Shown here in pieces: positions 53,018 through 62,375 of a stretch of 64,000 bases of DNA. Below the pieces are notes generated by a model, which had not been told where the DNA came from, searched no databases, and was given only the letters and a program-made list of their open reading frames with translations. Every line of letters starts with the position of its first letter. Within the stretch, counting starts at the first letter, position 1. The stretch lies in NCBI GenBank assembly GCA_000156295.1, contig DS999223.1, positions 62,001-126,000 on the forward strand. Reading direction: 5' to 3'. Both the position numbers and the translations under genes were made by a program. The DNA comes from a marine gamma proteobacterium HTCC2148 (GTDB lineage: Bacteria > Pseudomonadota > Gammaproteobacteria > Pseudomonadales > Halieaceae).

Positions 53018-54851
53018 TGCTCGCAAACAGGCGACATCCGCAGCAACGAACAAAGCGAGCGATTGGCAGTTATACGGCAGATTGCTCCGCTATGTGTTGC
53101 CTTACTGGTGGGTGTTCGCGCTCAGCCTGGTTGGCTACATGGTTTACTCACTGGGTAATGTGTTGTTGGCGGACATGATGCAGTTCTTACTGGATGCGCT
53201 CAACAAATCAGAGGCAGCAGACTCAGGGCTGGTTTCCCGTGTCGCCTATCGCTTCTTCTATGAGGAGGGTATGGATAAGCTGGAGTTTACCCGTATCGCA
53301 TTCCCAATCAGTCTGGTGATACTGGCCTTCATCCGCTCTATGGGTTTTTTCGTCGGCACCTATTTTATGAATCATGTCGCACGCAACCTGATTCACACTC
53401 TGCGCTGCGAGCTGTTTGACAAAATGCTGGTGGCGCCCAGTGCCTACTACGATAGCCACAGCCAGGGCGTACTTATTTCCAAGATTACTTTCAACGTAGA
53501 GCAAGTGTCAGGCGCGGTCACCAAGGCATTGAAAATCATTGTCCGTGAAGGCCTTACTGTAATGGCCTTGCTAAGCTATATGCTCTACCTCAACTGGCGC
53601 TTGTGCCTCGTGTTCCTGGCGGTTGCCCCGGCCATCGCCCTGGTAGTCAGCGTAGTGGGCAAGCATTTTCGCCGTTACAGTCGCCGGATACAGGCCTCTA
53701 TGGGTGATGTTACCCAGGTATCCAACGAGAGCATTGGCGCCTACCGCGAGGTGCGAATATTTGGCGGCCAGAGGCAACAGTCCAGACGCTTTTTTACGGC
53801 CAGTGAGTACAACCGGGCGCAGAGCCTTAAGCTGGCGCTACTGGATGCCCTGAGCACACCGGTTATCCAGACCCTGCTGGCGCTGTCACTGGCAGCATTG
53901 GTATGGTTTGCCTTGAAGCCAAGTTTGCTGGCTGATTTTTCAGCTGGATCACTGGTGGCGTTTCTCACTGCAGCCGGACAGCTTGGCAAGCCGATCCGCT
54001 CCCTTTCCGGGGTGCAGGCGGTGATTCAACGGGGTCTTGCGGCGGCAGAAGATATCTTTGCGCAGTTGGATCAGGAGGAGGAGTTAGATCATGGTGAGTT
54101 GGATGTCTCTCGCGTAACAGGGGAAATCTCATTTCAGGATTTGAACTTTGCCTACCCGGGCAGCGAGACCCGGGTACTGCAGGACGTTTGCCTGGATATT
54201 CAAGCGGGAGAAACGATCGCTCTGGTGGGGCGTTCGGGCAGTGGCAAGAGCACCATAGTGCAATTGTTGGCTCGGTTTTATTCACCGTCCTCCGGCCGAA
54301 TCCTTCTCGATGGCAGGCCCATCGAGGACTATACCCTGGCGAGCCTGCGTAAACAGCTGGCTTTGGTGTCCCAGAACGTGACCCTGTTTCACGATACCGT
54401 GTTTAACAATATTGCCTATGGAACCCTTGCCGAAAGTGGGCCGCAGGCGGTGGAACAGGCTCTGGAATCGGCTTATGCAAAAGATTTTATAGCGCAAATG
54501 CCAGAGGGCATGAATACGATGCTGGGTGATGATGGCGGCGGTCTCAGCGGCGGACAGCGCCAGCGCATTGCCATTGCTCGTGCTTTCCTCAAGGACGCAC
54601 CGGTCATTGTCCTGGATGAGGCCACTTCGGCGCTCGATAACGAGTCCGAGCACCGGATACAAAAGTCTCTGGACACCATCTCCCGGGATCGCACTACCAT
54701 CATCATCGCCCATCGGCTTTCAACCGTAGAGCGGGCGGACCGAATTATCGTTATGGACGCGGGTCGAATTGTAGCCAGCGGTACCCATGAAGAGTTGTTA
54801 GCGGGAGAGGGCATCTATGCCCAGCTTTATCATCAGGAGTTCTCCGATTAA
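53004..54851 (+). CDS. msbA: Lipid A export ATP-binding/permease MsbA
   Basis: 615 residues, half-size ABC exporter flipping lipid A-core across the inner membrane. Six transmembrane helices (residues about 30-330) precede the nucleotide-binding domain: Walker A GRSGSGKST, Q-loop SQNVTLF, signature LSGGQRQR, Walker B VIVLDEATSALD, H-loop AHRLST. ATG 53004 has AGAAGG upstream; ATG 53010 is a second candidate. Followed by lpxK with one-base overlap (TAATG). Confidence 0.95.
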   Translation: MPMASARKQATSAATNKASDWQLYGRLLRYVLPYWWVFALSLVGYMVYSLGNVLLADMMQFLLDALNKSEAADSGLVSRVAYRFFYEEGMDKLEFTRIAFPISLVILAFIRSMGFFVGTYFMNHVARNLIHTLRCELFDKMLVAPSAYYDSHSQGVLISKITFNVEQVSGAVTKALKIIVREGLTVMALLSYMLYLNWRLCLVFLAVAPAIALVVSVVGKHFRRYSRRIQASMGDVTQVSNESIGAYREVRIFGGQRQQSRRFFTASEYNRAQSLKLALLDALSTPVIQTLLALSLAALVWFALKPSLLADFSAGSLVAFLTAAGQLGKPIRSLSGVQAVIQRGLAAAEDIFAQLDQEEELDHGELDVSRVTGEISFQDLNFAYPGSETRVLQDVCLDIQAGETIALVGRSGSGKSTIVQLLARFYSPSSGRILLDGRPIEDYTLASLRKQLALVSQNVTLFHDTVFNNIAYGTLAESGPQAVEQALESAYAKDFIAQMPEGMNTMLGDDGGGLSGGQRQRIAIARAFLKDAPVIVLDEATSALDNESEHRIQKSLDTISRDRTTIIIAHRLSTVERADRIIVMDAGRIVASGTHEELLAGEGIYAQLYHQEFSD

Positions 54852-55831
54852 TGTCGGCTCAGGGCGGCGGTTTGGAAGCAGCCTGGTATAGGGGTGACAG
54901 GTGGCTGTGGTTACTGCGGCCACTGGAGTGGCTATTTCGCTTGCTCGCTGCATTGCGTCGCCGGCTTTATCGCTCCGGTATCATTTCGTCCTATCGTGCT
55001 CCATTACCTATCGTTGTTGTCGGTAACATCACTGTGGGTGGTACCGGTAAGACACCTGTCGTTATTGCCCTGGTTGAGGCATTGCAGGCTAAAGGCCTGC
55101 GCCCGGGCGTAGTGAGTCGGGGCTACGGCGCGACGAATGCCGATTTCCCCCATAGATTGAGTGAGTCCAGTGACGCCCGACAAAGTGGTGACGAACCGCT
55201 GCTGATCTATCGCCGAACCCAGGTTCCCTGTGTGGTGGATTCGGACAGGGCCAACGCGGTACAAGTCCTGCTGCGACACAATGAACTGGATCTTGTTATT
55301 TGCGACGACGGGCTACAGCACTACGCGCTTGCAAGAGACTTCGAGATTGCCGTGGTTGATGCAACTCGTCGTCTGGGCAATGGGTTTTGTTTGCCTGCGG
55401 GGCCGCTGCGTGAACCCGCATCGAGGTTGTTGAGTGTGGATAAAGTCTTGTATCGCGGGAGCGATTCTGCCGCCGACGGCGTTCGCTACGAACCACAGGT
55501 ATGGGTCAATTTGCAGACTGGCGAACAACGACCGCTGGATGAGTTTTCCGGCGGGGTCCTGGCCCTGGCACTTGCGGGTATTGGCCAACCCCAGCAGTTT
55601 TATTCCACGCTGGATAGTCTGGGTGTCACCTACCAGATCAGGGAATTCCCGGACCATCACAGCTATACCCCACAAGACTTTGCTGCTTTGGATGAAAGCC
55701 TGGTACTCATGACTGAAAAAGACGCGGTAAAATGCGAGTCATTAGCTGGCCCCAACGCCTGGTATTTGCAGATAGATGCACTGTTGCCTGGGGCTGCAGT
55801 GGCCGCAGTGTTACAACTGGTTCGTTCCTGA
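54851..55831 (+). CDS. lpxK: Tetraacyldisaccharide 4'-kinase LpxK
   Basis: 326 residues, 4'-kinase of lipid A synthesis. The P-loop is in VVVGNITVGGTGKTPVVIAL, and SRGYG, SGDEPLLI and VICDDGLQHYAL are conserved family motifs. The N-terminus is a membrane-associated helix. Part of a lipid A/KDO block with msbA and kdsB. ATG 54851 overlaps the msbA stop. Confidence 0.95.
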   Translation: MSAQGGGLEAAWYRGDRWLWLLRPLEWLFRLLAALRRRLYRSGIISSYRAPLPIVVVGNITVGGTGKTPVVIALVEALQAKGLRPGVVSRGYGATNADFPHRLSESSDARQSGDEPLLIYRRTQVPCVVDSDRANAVQVLLRHNELDLVICDDGLQHYALARDFEIAVVDATRRLGNGFCLPAGPLREPASRLLSVDKVLYRGSDSAADGVRYEPQVWVNLQTGEQRPLDEFSGGVLALALAGIGQPQQFYSTLDSLGVTYQIREFPDHHSYTPQDFAALDESLVLMTEKDAVKCESLAGPNAWYLQIDALLPGAAVAAVLQLVRS

Positions 55832-55851
55832 CTTTTTAACAAGGTAAGCGC

Positions 55852-56616
55852 ATGTCCTTCGCAGTAGTAATACCCGCCCGTTACGGCTCCAGTCGTCTTC
55901 CGGGAAAGCCTCTGCTGGATATTGCCGGCAAACCGATGATTCAGCGCGTTTGGGAGCAAGCCCATGGGGCTGGCGCCAGCGAGGTCGTGATCGCAACCGA
56001 CGACAAACGTATAGAAGAGGTTGCCCATGGCTTTGGTGCCCAGGTTTGCATGACCGATCCCAGCCATTCATCTGGCACAGATCGTCTTCAGGAAGTGGCG
56101 GCCCAACGAGGTTGGAATGACCAACAAATTGTTGTGAATGTGCAAGGGGATGAGCCATTGATTCCGCCCGCGCTGGTTGGCCAGGTGGCGACTAACCTGG
56201 GTGCTAATCCTTCCGCTGCAATTGCGACCCTGAGTGAACCGATTACCGACCTGAACGAACTGACAAACTCAAATGCCGTTAAGGTGGTTACCGACAGTCA
56301 GGGTATGGCGCTTTATTTTAGCCGTGCCGTTATTCCCTGGCCGCGAGAGGCTTTTGGGCTAAATCAGGCAGCGATGCCCGCTGGATCCTGGTTTCGCCAT
56401 ATAGGTATCTACGCCTACCGGGTGGGGTTTTTACATCGTTACGTAACATGGGCATCGGCGCCCATGGAGCAGTTGGAGCAGTTAGAGCAACTGCGCGCAC
56501 TTTATAACGGTGAGCGTATTCATGTAGACCTTGCCAGTGAAACCGTCCCCGGTGGTGTCGATACCGCTGAGGATCTACAGGCAGTGCGCAGACTCATGGA
56601 GAATCGTAATGACTAG
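55852..56616 (+). CDS. kdsB: CMP-KDO synthetase KdsB
   Basis: 254 residues, activates 3-deoxy-manno-octulosonate with CTP for the LPS core. It begins [20 protein letters not shown] and contains [10 protein letters not shown] and SRAVIPWPR plus [10 protein letters not shown]. Near the C-terminus a 9-base tandem repeat gives [19 protein letters not shown] 55852 has AAGG upstream. Overlaps the phosphatase gene by 8 bases. Confidence 0.96.
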   Translation: MSFAVVIPARYGSSRLPGKPLLDIAGKPMIQRVWEQAHGAGASEVVIATDDKRIEEVAHGFGAQVCMTDPSHSSGTDRLQEVAAQRGWNDQQIVVNVQGDEPLIPPALVGQVATNLGANPSAAIATLSEPITDLNELTNSNAVKVVTDSQGMALYFSRAVIPWPREAFGLNQAAMPAGSWFRHIGIYAYRVGFLHRYVTWASAPMEQLEQLEQLRALYNGERIHVDLASETVPGGVDTAEDLQAVRRLMENRND

Positions 56617-57103
56617 TCCCAATCCAACTCAGGTTTTGTTCGTTTGTCTGGGCAATATCTGCCGGTCGCCGACCGCACATGGTGTGTTTGAATCCATCGT
56701 TAAAGAGCGCGGCTTGCAGGAGTCAATTCATATCGACTCCTGTGGTACGGGCGATTGGCACATTGGCTACGCACCCGATCCTCGTGCGGTAACAGAGGCG
56801 GCGAAGAGAGGCTATGACCTTGGTGAACTGAGAGCGCGACAGGTTGAGCCTCGGGACTTCGGTGAATTTGATTATATTCTGGCAATGGATGAAAAGAACC
56901 TTTCCGATTTAAAAGCGATGTGCCCAGCGACGTTCTCTGGCTTCCTCGGGCTATTCTTGCCTTTCGATACGGCAGCGACGGTGCGGGAAGTCCCCGACCC
57001 TTACTATGGCGGTGATGAGGGATTCACGGGTGTGTTGGATATGATCGAGGCCGCAAGCGAGGGACTGCTGCAGGAGATTTGCGGTGCAAATACTTCCGGC
57101 TGA
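56609..57103 (+). CDS. Low-molecular-weight protein tyrosine phosphatase
   Basis: 164 residues. The P-loop CX5R is [12 protein letters not shown] and the catalytic aspartate is in VPDPYYGG. The family acts on tyrosine kinases of polysaccharide export or other phosphoproteins; the substrate here is unknown. ATG 56609 overlaps kdsB by 8 bases; an earlier in-frame ATG lies far inside kdsB. Overlaps murB by 20 bases. Confidence 0.92.
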   Translation: MTSPNPTQVLFVCLGNICRSPTAHGVFESIVKERGLQESIHIDSCGTGDWHIGYAPDPRAVTEAAKRGYDLGELRARQVEPRDFGEFDYILAMDEKNLSDLKAMCPATFSGFLGLFLPFDTAATVREVPDPYYGGDEGFTGVLDMIEAASEGLLQEICGANTSG

Positions 57104-58112
57104 ATCCCTGAGGCCATATAACTCGCTTTCCCTTGAGGCTTCTGCTGCCGCGCTGGCGCTGGTTGATACTGATCAGGAACTCAGTAAAGCGCTGGACTGG
57201 TCCAGAGCTCAGGGGCTTGCGGTTCTGCCGCTGGGGCAGGGCAGTAATGTCGTAATCGTCGATGACCTTGAAGCACTGGTTGTCCGTCAACAGGGCACAG
57301 GCTTCAAGGTACTCGGCGAAAGTGATCATGAAGTTTCTTTGCGGGTGAGCGCGGGGCAAGACTGGCATTCACTGGTAGAAAAAACGCTGGGGCAGGGCCT
57401 TTACGGTCTGGAAAATCTGGCGTTGATACCGGGCACTGTTGGAGCGGCACCGATTCAAAATATCGGCGCTTATGGCGTTGAACTTGACCGTTTTGTTCGA
57501 GCGGTGCAAGCGATGGATATAGAGACTGGGGAGCATCTCGTGTTAACGCGCCAAGAGTGTGCTTTTGGGTATCGCGATAGTGTGTTCAAGCATGAATTGA
57601 GAGATAAAATCATTATCACAGCGGTAGACCTGTGCCTCTCCCGTGAACCTGTAACTGCGGTGACTTATCCGGCTTTGCAAGCGGAATTAGATGACAGCGG
57701 CATACGCGAACCGACTCCGCGAGATGTGTATTGCGCTGTCGTTAACGTGCGTCGCAGACGTTTGCCTGATCCCGCGGAAGAACCCAATGCGGGCAGCTTT
57801 TTTAAAAATCCGGTTATTGAACAAAGGCAGGCGGAAGCCTTGTCGCGAGAGTTCGGTTCAATGCCGGTGTTTGTCCAGCAGGATAATCGAGTCAAGGTTC
57901 CGGCGGCCTGGCTTATTGATCAGATAGGCTGGAAAGGACATCGCCAGAACGGTGTAGGCGTGCATCCTGGGCATGCTCTGGTGTTGGTTAACTACGGAGG
58001 AGATTCCGGTAAAGCGCTTTTGCATTTGGCCGCTGATATTAGCGCCTCTGTAAGCGAGCGCTTTGATATCAATCTGGAAATTGAGCCCCGCGTATATGGT
58101 TTGCCACAGTGA
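57084..58112 (+). CDS. murB: UDP-N-acetylenolpyruvoylglucosamine reductase MurB
   Basis: 342 residues, FAD enzyme of peptidoglycan synthesis, type I length. PLGQGSNVVIVDD, YGLENLALIPGTVGAAPIQN and the active-site serine region NAGSFFKNP are visible. GTG 57084 is the start, giving NSLSLEASAA with the typical N-terminal domain. Its stop overlaps the uvrC start (GTGA). Confidence 0.94.
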   Translation: MQILPAESLRPYNSLSLEASAAALALVDTDQELSKALDWSRAQGLAVLPLGQGSNVVIVDDLEALVVRQQGTGFKVLGESDHEVSLRVSAGQDWHSLVEKTLGQGLYGLENLALIPGTVGAAPIQNIGAYGVELDRFVRAVQAMDIETGEHLVLTRQECAFGYRDSVFKHELRDKIIITAVDLCLSREPVTAVTYPALQAELDDSGIREPTPRDVYCAVVNVRRRRLPDPAEEPNAGSFFKNPVIEQRQAEALSREFGSMPVFVQQDNRVKVPAAWLIDQIGWKGHRQNGVGVHPGHALVLVNYGGDSGKALLHLAADISASVSERFDINLEIEPRVYGLPQ

Positions 58113-59947
58113 ACGAGTTTGATAACAAGGCCTTCATAAGCACACTGACTACCAGACCCGGCGTCTACCAGATGTATGACGAAGCGGGAAAATTACTCTA
58201 CGTCGGCAAGGCGAAAAATCTCAAAAATCGGGTAGGTAGCTACTTTCGTGCCAGCGGACTCACCGATAAAACCCTCGCGCTGGTATCGAGAATTCATGAT
58301 ATTCAGGTGACCGTCACTTCCACTGAAGTAGACGCGCTGTTGCTTGAGCACAACCTGATCAAGAATTATCAGCCGCCCTACAATATTTTACTTAAGGACG
58401 ATAAGTCCTTCCCGTACATTTACATTTCAACGGATAAATATCCGCGTATTTCTTTGCACAGGGGTGCTCAAAAAGGGAAAGGGCATTACTTCGGTCCTTA
58501 TCCCAGTGCCGGTGCGGTGCGAGAGTCGCTGCATTTTCTGCAAAAAGTGTTCAAAGTAAGACAGTGTGAAAATAGTTATTTCCGCAACCGGTCCAGGCCG
58601 TGTTTGCAGCATCAGATCGATCGCTGCACTGCTCCGTGTGTAGACATAGTGACAGAGGATGACTATGGCCAGCAGGTAGAAAACACCAGCTTATTCCTGC
58701 GTGGAAAATCTCAGCAACTGATGGTCAGGCTAGCCGATGATATGGAGCAGGCGGCTGCAAAACTTGAATTTGAATCAGCGGCTGTGCTGCGTGATCAGTT
58801 AGCTCAACTGCAGCATGTGCAGGCGAGTCAGGGCATTGAGGGGGTTAAGGGCGACCTTGATATTCTCGCTGCAGCGGTGGACACAGGGCGGGCATGTGTG
58901 CAGGTTTTGTTTGTGCGCGGTGCCAGAGTGCTGGGCAGTAAAACCTACTACCCGCCTTTGAAGCTGGAAGAATCGCCAGGCGAAGTGCTAGCGGCTTTTG
59001 TGCCACAGTATTACCTTAACGGTACGCGGGCGGTGCCGGGTGAAATCATCGTCAATGAAGAGCCAGACAGTGTGTCTGCTCTGGCGGAGGCGCTTTCGGT
59101 GCAGGCAGAGCGCAAGGTGCAATTGCGCAGTCGCGTGCGTGACGCCCGAGCACGCTGGCTTCGCTTGGCGCAGCAAACGGCTGAAACTAACCTCGCAGCG
59201 CATCTTGCCGGCAAGCAAACTGTGCAGGCGCGCTTGCAGGCGCTGCAAGAGTGTCTGTCATTGCCAGAGGTGCCAGAGCGTATGGAGTGCTTTGACATTA
59301 GCCATAGCTCTGGCGAAGCCACGGTCGCCTCTTGTGTTGTGTTTGACCAGAATGGTGCCCGTAAAAGCGACTATCGAAAATTCAATATAGAAGGTATCAC
59401 CGGAGGCGATGATTACGCTGCCATGCAACAGGCGCTCGAGCGGCGTTACAAGCGGCTCAAGTCTGGAGAGGGTACCCAGCCCGATATACTCTTTATTGAT
59501 GGCGGTAAAGGTCAGGTGTCCCAGGCCATGGGGGTGCTGGAAGATCTGCAGATCAGTGGCGTATTGGTTATTGGGGTTGCCAAAGGCGCAACACGTAAAG
59601 CAGGGTTCGAAACCCTGATCGATGGGGCCACCGGGCGCGAGTCGCAGTTACCGGGGGACAGCCCCGCGCTGCATTTGATTCAGCAGATTCGTGATGAGGC
59701 GCACCGGTTTGCGATTACGGGGCATCGCGCACGCCGGGATAAAGCCCGGCAACGATCAGTGCTTGAAGATATTCCCGGGGTTGGAGCCAAGCGGCGCAGG
59801 GAATTGCTGCGCCACTTCGGCAGCGCCTCTGGTGTTGTGAATGCGAGCGTTGAAGAGTTGAAGAAAATTTCAGGAATAAGTGCCACAATGGCGGCACAAA
59901 TTTACGATCATTTACACGACGTGGGTGATAATGCAGACAGGAAGTAG
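58109..59947 (+). CDS. uvrC: Excinuclease ABC subunit C
   Basis: 612 residues, makes the two incisions of nucleotide excision repair. The GIY-YIG domain (GVYQMYDEAGKLLYVGKAKN), the conserved cysteines C...CTAPCV, the UVR motif around residue 210, the C-terminal RNase-H-like endonuclease (MECFDISHSSGE) and tandem helix-hairpin-helix motifs (IPGVGAKRRRELLRHFG) are all visible. GTG 58109. The uvrC-pgsA pair is a classic gammaproteobacterial arrangement. Confidence 0.96.
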   Translation: MNEFDNKAFISTLTTRPGVYQMYDEAGKLLYVGKAKNLKNRVGSYFRASGLTDKTLALVSRIHDIQVTVTSTEVDALLLEHNLIKNYQPPYNILLKDDKSFPYIYISTDKYPRISLHRGAQKGKGHYFGPYPSAGAVRESLHFLQKVFKVRQCENSYFRNRSRPCLQHQIDRCTAPCVDIVTEDDYGQQVENTSLFLRGKSQQLMVRLADDMEQAAAKLEFESAAVLRDQLAQLQHVQASQGIEGVKGDLDILAAAVDTGRACVQVLFVRGARVLGSKTYYPPLKLEESPGEVLAAFVPQYYLNGTRAVPGEIIVNEEPDSVSALAEALSVQAERKVQLRSRVRDARARWLRLAQQTAETNLAAHLAGKQTVQARLQALQECLSLPEVPERMECFDISHSSGEATVASCVVFDQNGARKSDYRKFNIEGITGGDDYAAMQQALERRYKRLKSGEGTQPDILFIDGGKGQVSQAMGVLEDLQISGVLVIGVAKGATRKAGFETLIDGATGRESQLPGDSPALHLIQQIRDEAHRFAITGHRARRDKARQRSVLEDIPGVGAKRRRELLRHFGSASGVVNASVEELKKISGISATMAAQIYDHLHDVGDNADRK

Positions 59948-59951
59948 GTTT

Positions 59952-60524
59952 TTGACGATCAATGTACCCAATACGCTGACTTTGCTCCGTATCTGCCTTA
60001 TCCCAGTGCTGGTCGTTGTGTTCTACATGCCCTTTAAAAATCATTTATTAGTGGCGGCCGGTATTTTCGGTTTCGCCGCCGCGACCGACTGGGTTGACGG
60101 TTATCTTGCCCGCAAATTAGGCCAGATGACGGCTTTTGGTGCATTTCTCGACCCTGTAGCTGACAAGCTCATGGTTGCGGTCGCACTGGTGCTGTTGGTA
60201 GAACGCCACGATACGCAGCTGTTTACTCTAGCGGCCTGCGTTATCATTGGTCGGGAGATCGTGGTCTCGGCTCTGCGGGAGTGGATGGCAGAGCTTGGAG
60301 AGCGAACCTCAGTAGCCGTGTCCTACGTTGGCAAGGTAAAAACCGCTTTCCAAATGATTGCAATTACGGGTCTTTTGGCCATTGATCCTGCCACTCATGA
60401 GAGCTGGCTGCTGGCACTGTGCTACGTGGTTTTGTATGTGGCGGCGATATTGACCCTGTGGTCTATGTTCGTCTACCTGAAAGCGGCCTGGGTGGTGATG
60501 AAAGAACGCGATAATTCTTTTTAA
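59952..60524 (+). CDS. pgsA: Phosphatidylglycerophosphate synthase PgsA
   Basis: About 190 residues, an integral membrane enzyme that condenses CDP-diacylglycerol with glycerol-3-phosphate. The complete CDP-alcohol phosphotransferase motif is visible, running from ATDWVDGYLARK to GAFLDPVADKLM. TTG 59952 (MTINVPNTLTLLR) aligns with the E. coli start and has AGGAAG upstream; ATG 59931, inside the end of uvrC, is the alternative. The tRNA genes follow after 105 bases. Confidence 0.94.
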   Translation: MTINVPNTLTLLRICLIPVLVVVFYMPFKNHLLVAAGIFGFAAATDWVDGYLARKLGQMTAFGAFLDPVADKLMVAVALVLLVERHDTQLFTLAACVIIGREIVVSALREWMAELGERTSVAVSYVGKVKTAFQMIAITGLLAIDPATHESWLLALCYVVLYVAAILTLWSMFVYLKAAWVVMKERDNSF

Positions 60525-60558
60525 TTCAGTTGCTTGCGAGATTATTGTGGAATTGCTG

Positions 60559-60586
60559 TTGACACTTGGCTCTCGGTGCATACAAT
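60559..60586 (+). promoter_or_regulatory. Strong promoter of the tRNA-Gly/tRNA-Cys operon
   Basis: TTGACA (60559-60564), 16-base spacer, TACAAT (60581-60586), followed by a GC-rich stretch (AGGCGCC) near the start site, as in stringently controlled stable-RNA promoters. Confidence 0.8.
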
Positions 60587-60600
60587 AGGCGCCTCTTGAA

Positions 60601-60623
60601 CGTACGCCGCCCTGCGGGGTACG
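60601..60623 (+). other. Hairpin in the tRNA operon leader
   Basis: CGTACGCCGC and GCGGGGTACG form a nine-pair stem with one G-G mismatch and loop CCT, ending 6 bases before the 5' end of tRNA-Gly. It may guide processing of the precursor. Confidence 0.5.
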
Positions 60624-60629
60624 CCTGAA

Positions 60630-60705
60630 GCGGGAATAGCTCAGTTGGTAGAGCGCAACCTTGCCAAGGTTGAGGTCGCCGGTTCGAACCCGGTTTCCCG
60701 CTCCA
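60630..60705 (+). tRNA. tRNA-Gly (GCC)
   Basis: 76 nt cloverleaf. The acceptor stem GCGGGAA/TTCCCGC, D-arm AGCTCAGTTGGTAGAGC, anticodon stem CAACC/GGTTG with GCC at 60663-60665, T-arm GCCGGTTCGAACCCGGT-like, and encoded CCA (60703-60705). Confidence 0.97.
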
Positions 60706-60740
60706 AATTATCTTCAACAAGACTGGTCCTCAGTCGATAT

Positions 60741-60814
60741 GGCTCGGTGGCAGAGTGGTAATGCAGCGGATTGCAAATCCGTCAACGCCGGTTCGATTCC
60801 GACCCGAGCCTCCA
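60741..60814 (+). tRNA. tRNA-Cys (GCA)
   Basis: 74 nt cloverleaf. The acceptor stem GGCTCGG/CCGAGCC, anticodon GCA at 60773-60775 in the loop of GCGGATTGCAAATCCGT, T-loop GGTTCGATTCC, and encoded CCA (60812-60814), followed by five T. In E. coli a tRNA-Leu gene follows at this position; none is found here. Confidence 0.97.
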
Positions 60815-61007
60815 TTTTTCATACAGGTATCCAAAGACTGAATCATGCAGCAAGCGCTCATTGTGTCGCGCGTCTCGATGCTTGCTTTGGGCTGTTGGTG
60901 CCATTTTGGTGCTAGTTTTCTATGCTTAAAGGTTCCAAAATGCCCGCGGATGTTTGCTATGCTAAAAGCAGAGCAAAGCAACGTTTTTACAAGAGGATGG
61001 CAGTTTG

Positions 61008-61460
61008 ATGACAGCAAGTGGCCCCTGGAGTTTGGATGAAGTCGCACAGTGGTTAGGAGAATGTCGATTCCCGATTCGGCTCGCATGTACCGCTGCCGAT
61101 GGCTTTCCGCGCGTCGTATCAGTCTGGTTTCTATATAAAGAAGGATCCTTCTTCAGCGTTTCCCATCGCAATTCATCGCTGGTTAAGTTGCTTGCGGCAT
61201 CGCCTCGTGTTGGTTTTGAAGTTTCGCCGAACGAACCTCCGTACCATGGCGTGCGAGGTCAGGGAATGGCTACGCTGATCTCTGAGGGCGCCGGCGATGT
61301 GCTCAACCAGGTGATTGACCGATACCTTGGAGAAACCAACAGTTCACTGGCGCAGTGGTTGCTGTCTCGGGTGGATGACGAGGTCATCATAAGGGTGGAA
61401 CCGCAACGCTTTTTCAGCTGGGACTATCGAAACCGGATGGAATCACCTACGCAGGAGTAA
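61008..61460 (+). CDS. PNPOx-like split-barrel protein
   Basis: 150 residues with the flavin-type split-barrel pattern FPIRLACTAADGFPRVVSVWFLY and FSVSHRNSSLVKLLAASPRVG. Probably an FMN- or F420-binding oxidoreductase of the pyridoxamine-phosphate oxidase superfamily; substrate unknown. ATG 61008 has AGAGGA upstream, TTG 61005 is directly before it. Its 3' end overlaps the convergent sirtuin gene by 14 bases. Confidence 0.82.
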   Translation: MTASGPWSLDEVAQWLGECRFPIRLACTAADGFPRVVSVWFLYKEGSFFSVSHRNSSLVKLLAASPRVGFEVSPNEPPYHGVRGQGMATLISEGAGDVLNQVIDRYLGETNSSLAQWLLSRVDDEVIIRVEPQRFFSWDYRNRMESPTQE

Positions 61461-62286
61461 CGCCAGCAGCAATGTTGGGGAGCAGCGTTTCGGCCGCTTC
61501 ATCCAGCTTTAGTGTCGCCATAGAGTCGGCTCGGGTTGCGCCAGGGTTGATAATCGCTATCGCTTTGCCGGTGGCTTGCGCGTGCTTGCAAAAGCGGAAA
61601 CCTGAATAAACCTGTAGCGAGCTGCCAATCACCAGGAGCGCATCGGCTCGGTCCAGGGCAGTCATGCTGGACTCAACTCGAGCCCGAGGGATGTTCGCTC
61701 CGAAGAACACGACATCAGGCATCAGGTTGCCGCCGCACTGAATGCAGGGTGGAACGTCGAAATCGTCCAGCTCAGTATCAGGTAGTTCACTGTCACCGTC
61801 GGGGCGCATGTCCCCGCTAGACAGCACTTGTGCTGAATTGTGGCTCAACAAACGCTGTTGCATTGTCCGTCTTTCCGTGAGGTCCTCGCAGGATAAACAT
61901 CGCACCCTATCCAGTCTGCCATGTAAATCCAGTACACTGCGACTACCTGCGCGCTGATGCAACCGGTCTACATTTTGCGTAATTAAAAACTCCAGGCGAC
62001 CGTCGGCTTCTAATGCAGTGAGTGCCCTGTGTGCGGCATTGGGCTGGGCATCGTTAATCGTTGGCCAGCCCGCCATTGACCTCGCCCAATAGCGTCGCCG
62101 GGTTGCTGCATGATTAACAAAGTCGTTGTGCTGGATAGGCTTGCGATGCTGCCATTGCCCTAAGCCGTCGCGATAGGCGGGGATGCCGGAAGCGACGCTA
62201 ATGCCTGCGCCGGAAAGTACTACCAGCTTGGGATGGAGCTGTAGGAATTCGGCCAATCTGCTGGTGGGGCATTCTTCTGTGTTCAT
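61447..62286 (-). CDS. NAD-dependent protein deacylase, Sir2 family (SIRT4-like)
   Basis: 279 residues. The NAD site GAGISVASGIPAYRD, TQNVDRLHQRAGS and the catalytic histidine DLHGRL are intact. The zinc cysteines are CLSC and CIQCGG, with a longer than usual insert of about 55 residues between the pairs. PDVVFFGANIPR and IGSSLQVYSGFRF are family motifs. The longer zinc insert resembles class II sirtuins. ATG 62286. Substrate acyl groups cannot be told from sequence. Confidence 0.88.
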   Translation of the reverse strand: MNTEECPTSRLAEFLQLHPKLVVLSGAGISVASGIPAYRDGLGQWQHRKPIQHNDFVNHAATRRRYWARSMAGWPTINDAQPNAAHRALTALEADGRLEFLITQNVDRLHQRAGSRSVLDLHGRLDRVRCLSCEDLTERRTMQQRLLSHNSAQVLSSGDMRPDGDSELPDTELDDFDVPPCIQCGGNLMPDVVFFGANIPRARVESSMTALDRADALLVIGSSLQVYSGFRFCKHAQATGKAIAIINPGATRADSMATLKLDEAAETLLPNIAAGVTPA

Positions 62287-62375
62287 AGGAAAAGTATACG
62301 TCTCAGGGTTTGTCAGCAGATCTCTGATCCACGCGAGAGTTTAAGCGTACATAGTAAAAAACGGAGTAACGTTCG

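Noticed and set aside
60499-60522. AAAGAA...TTCTTT hairpin at the pgsA stop as a terminator
   Set aside because: Six A-T-rich pairs only, too unstable to support a call.
60815-60950. tRNA-Leu gene after tRNA-Cys
   Set aside because: No cloverleaf or TTCGA-type T-arm found up to the next gene.
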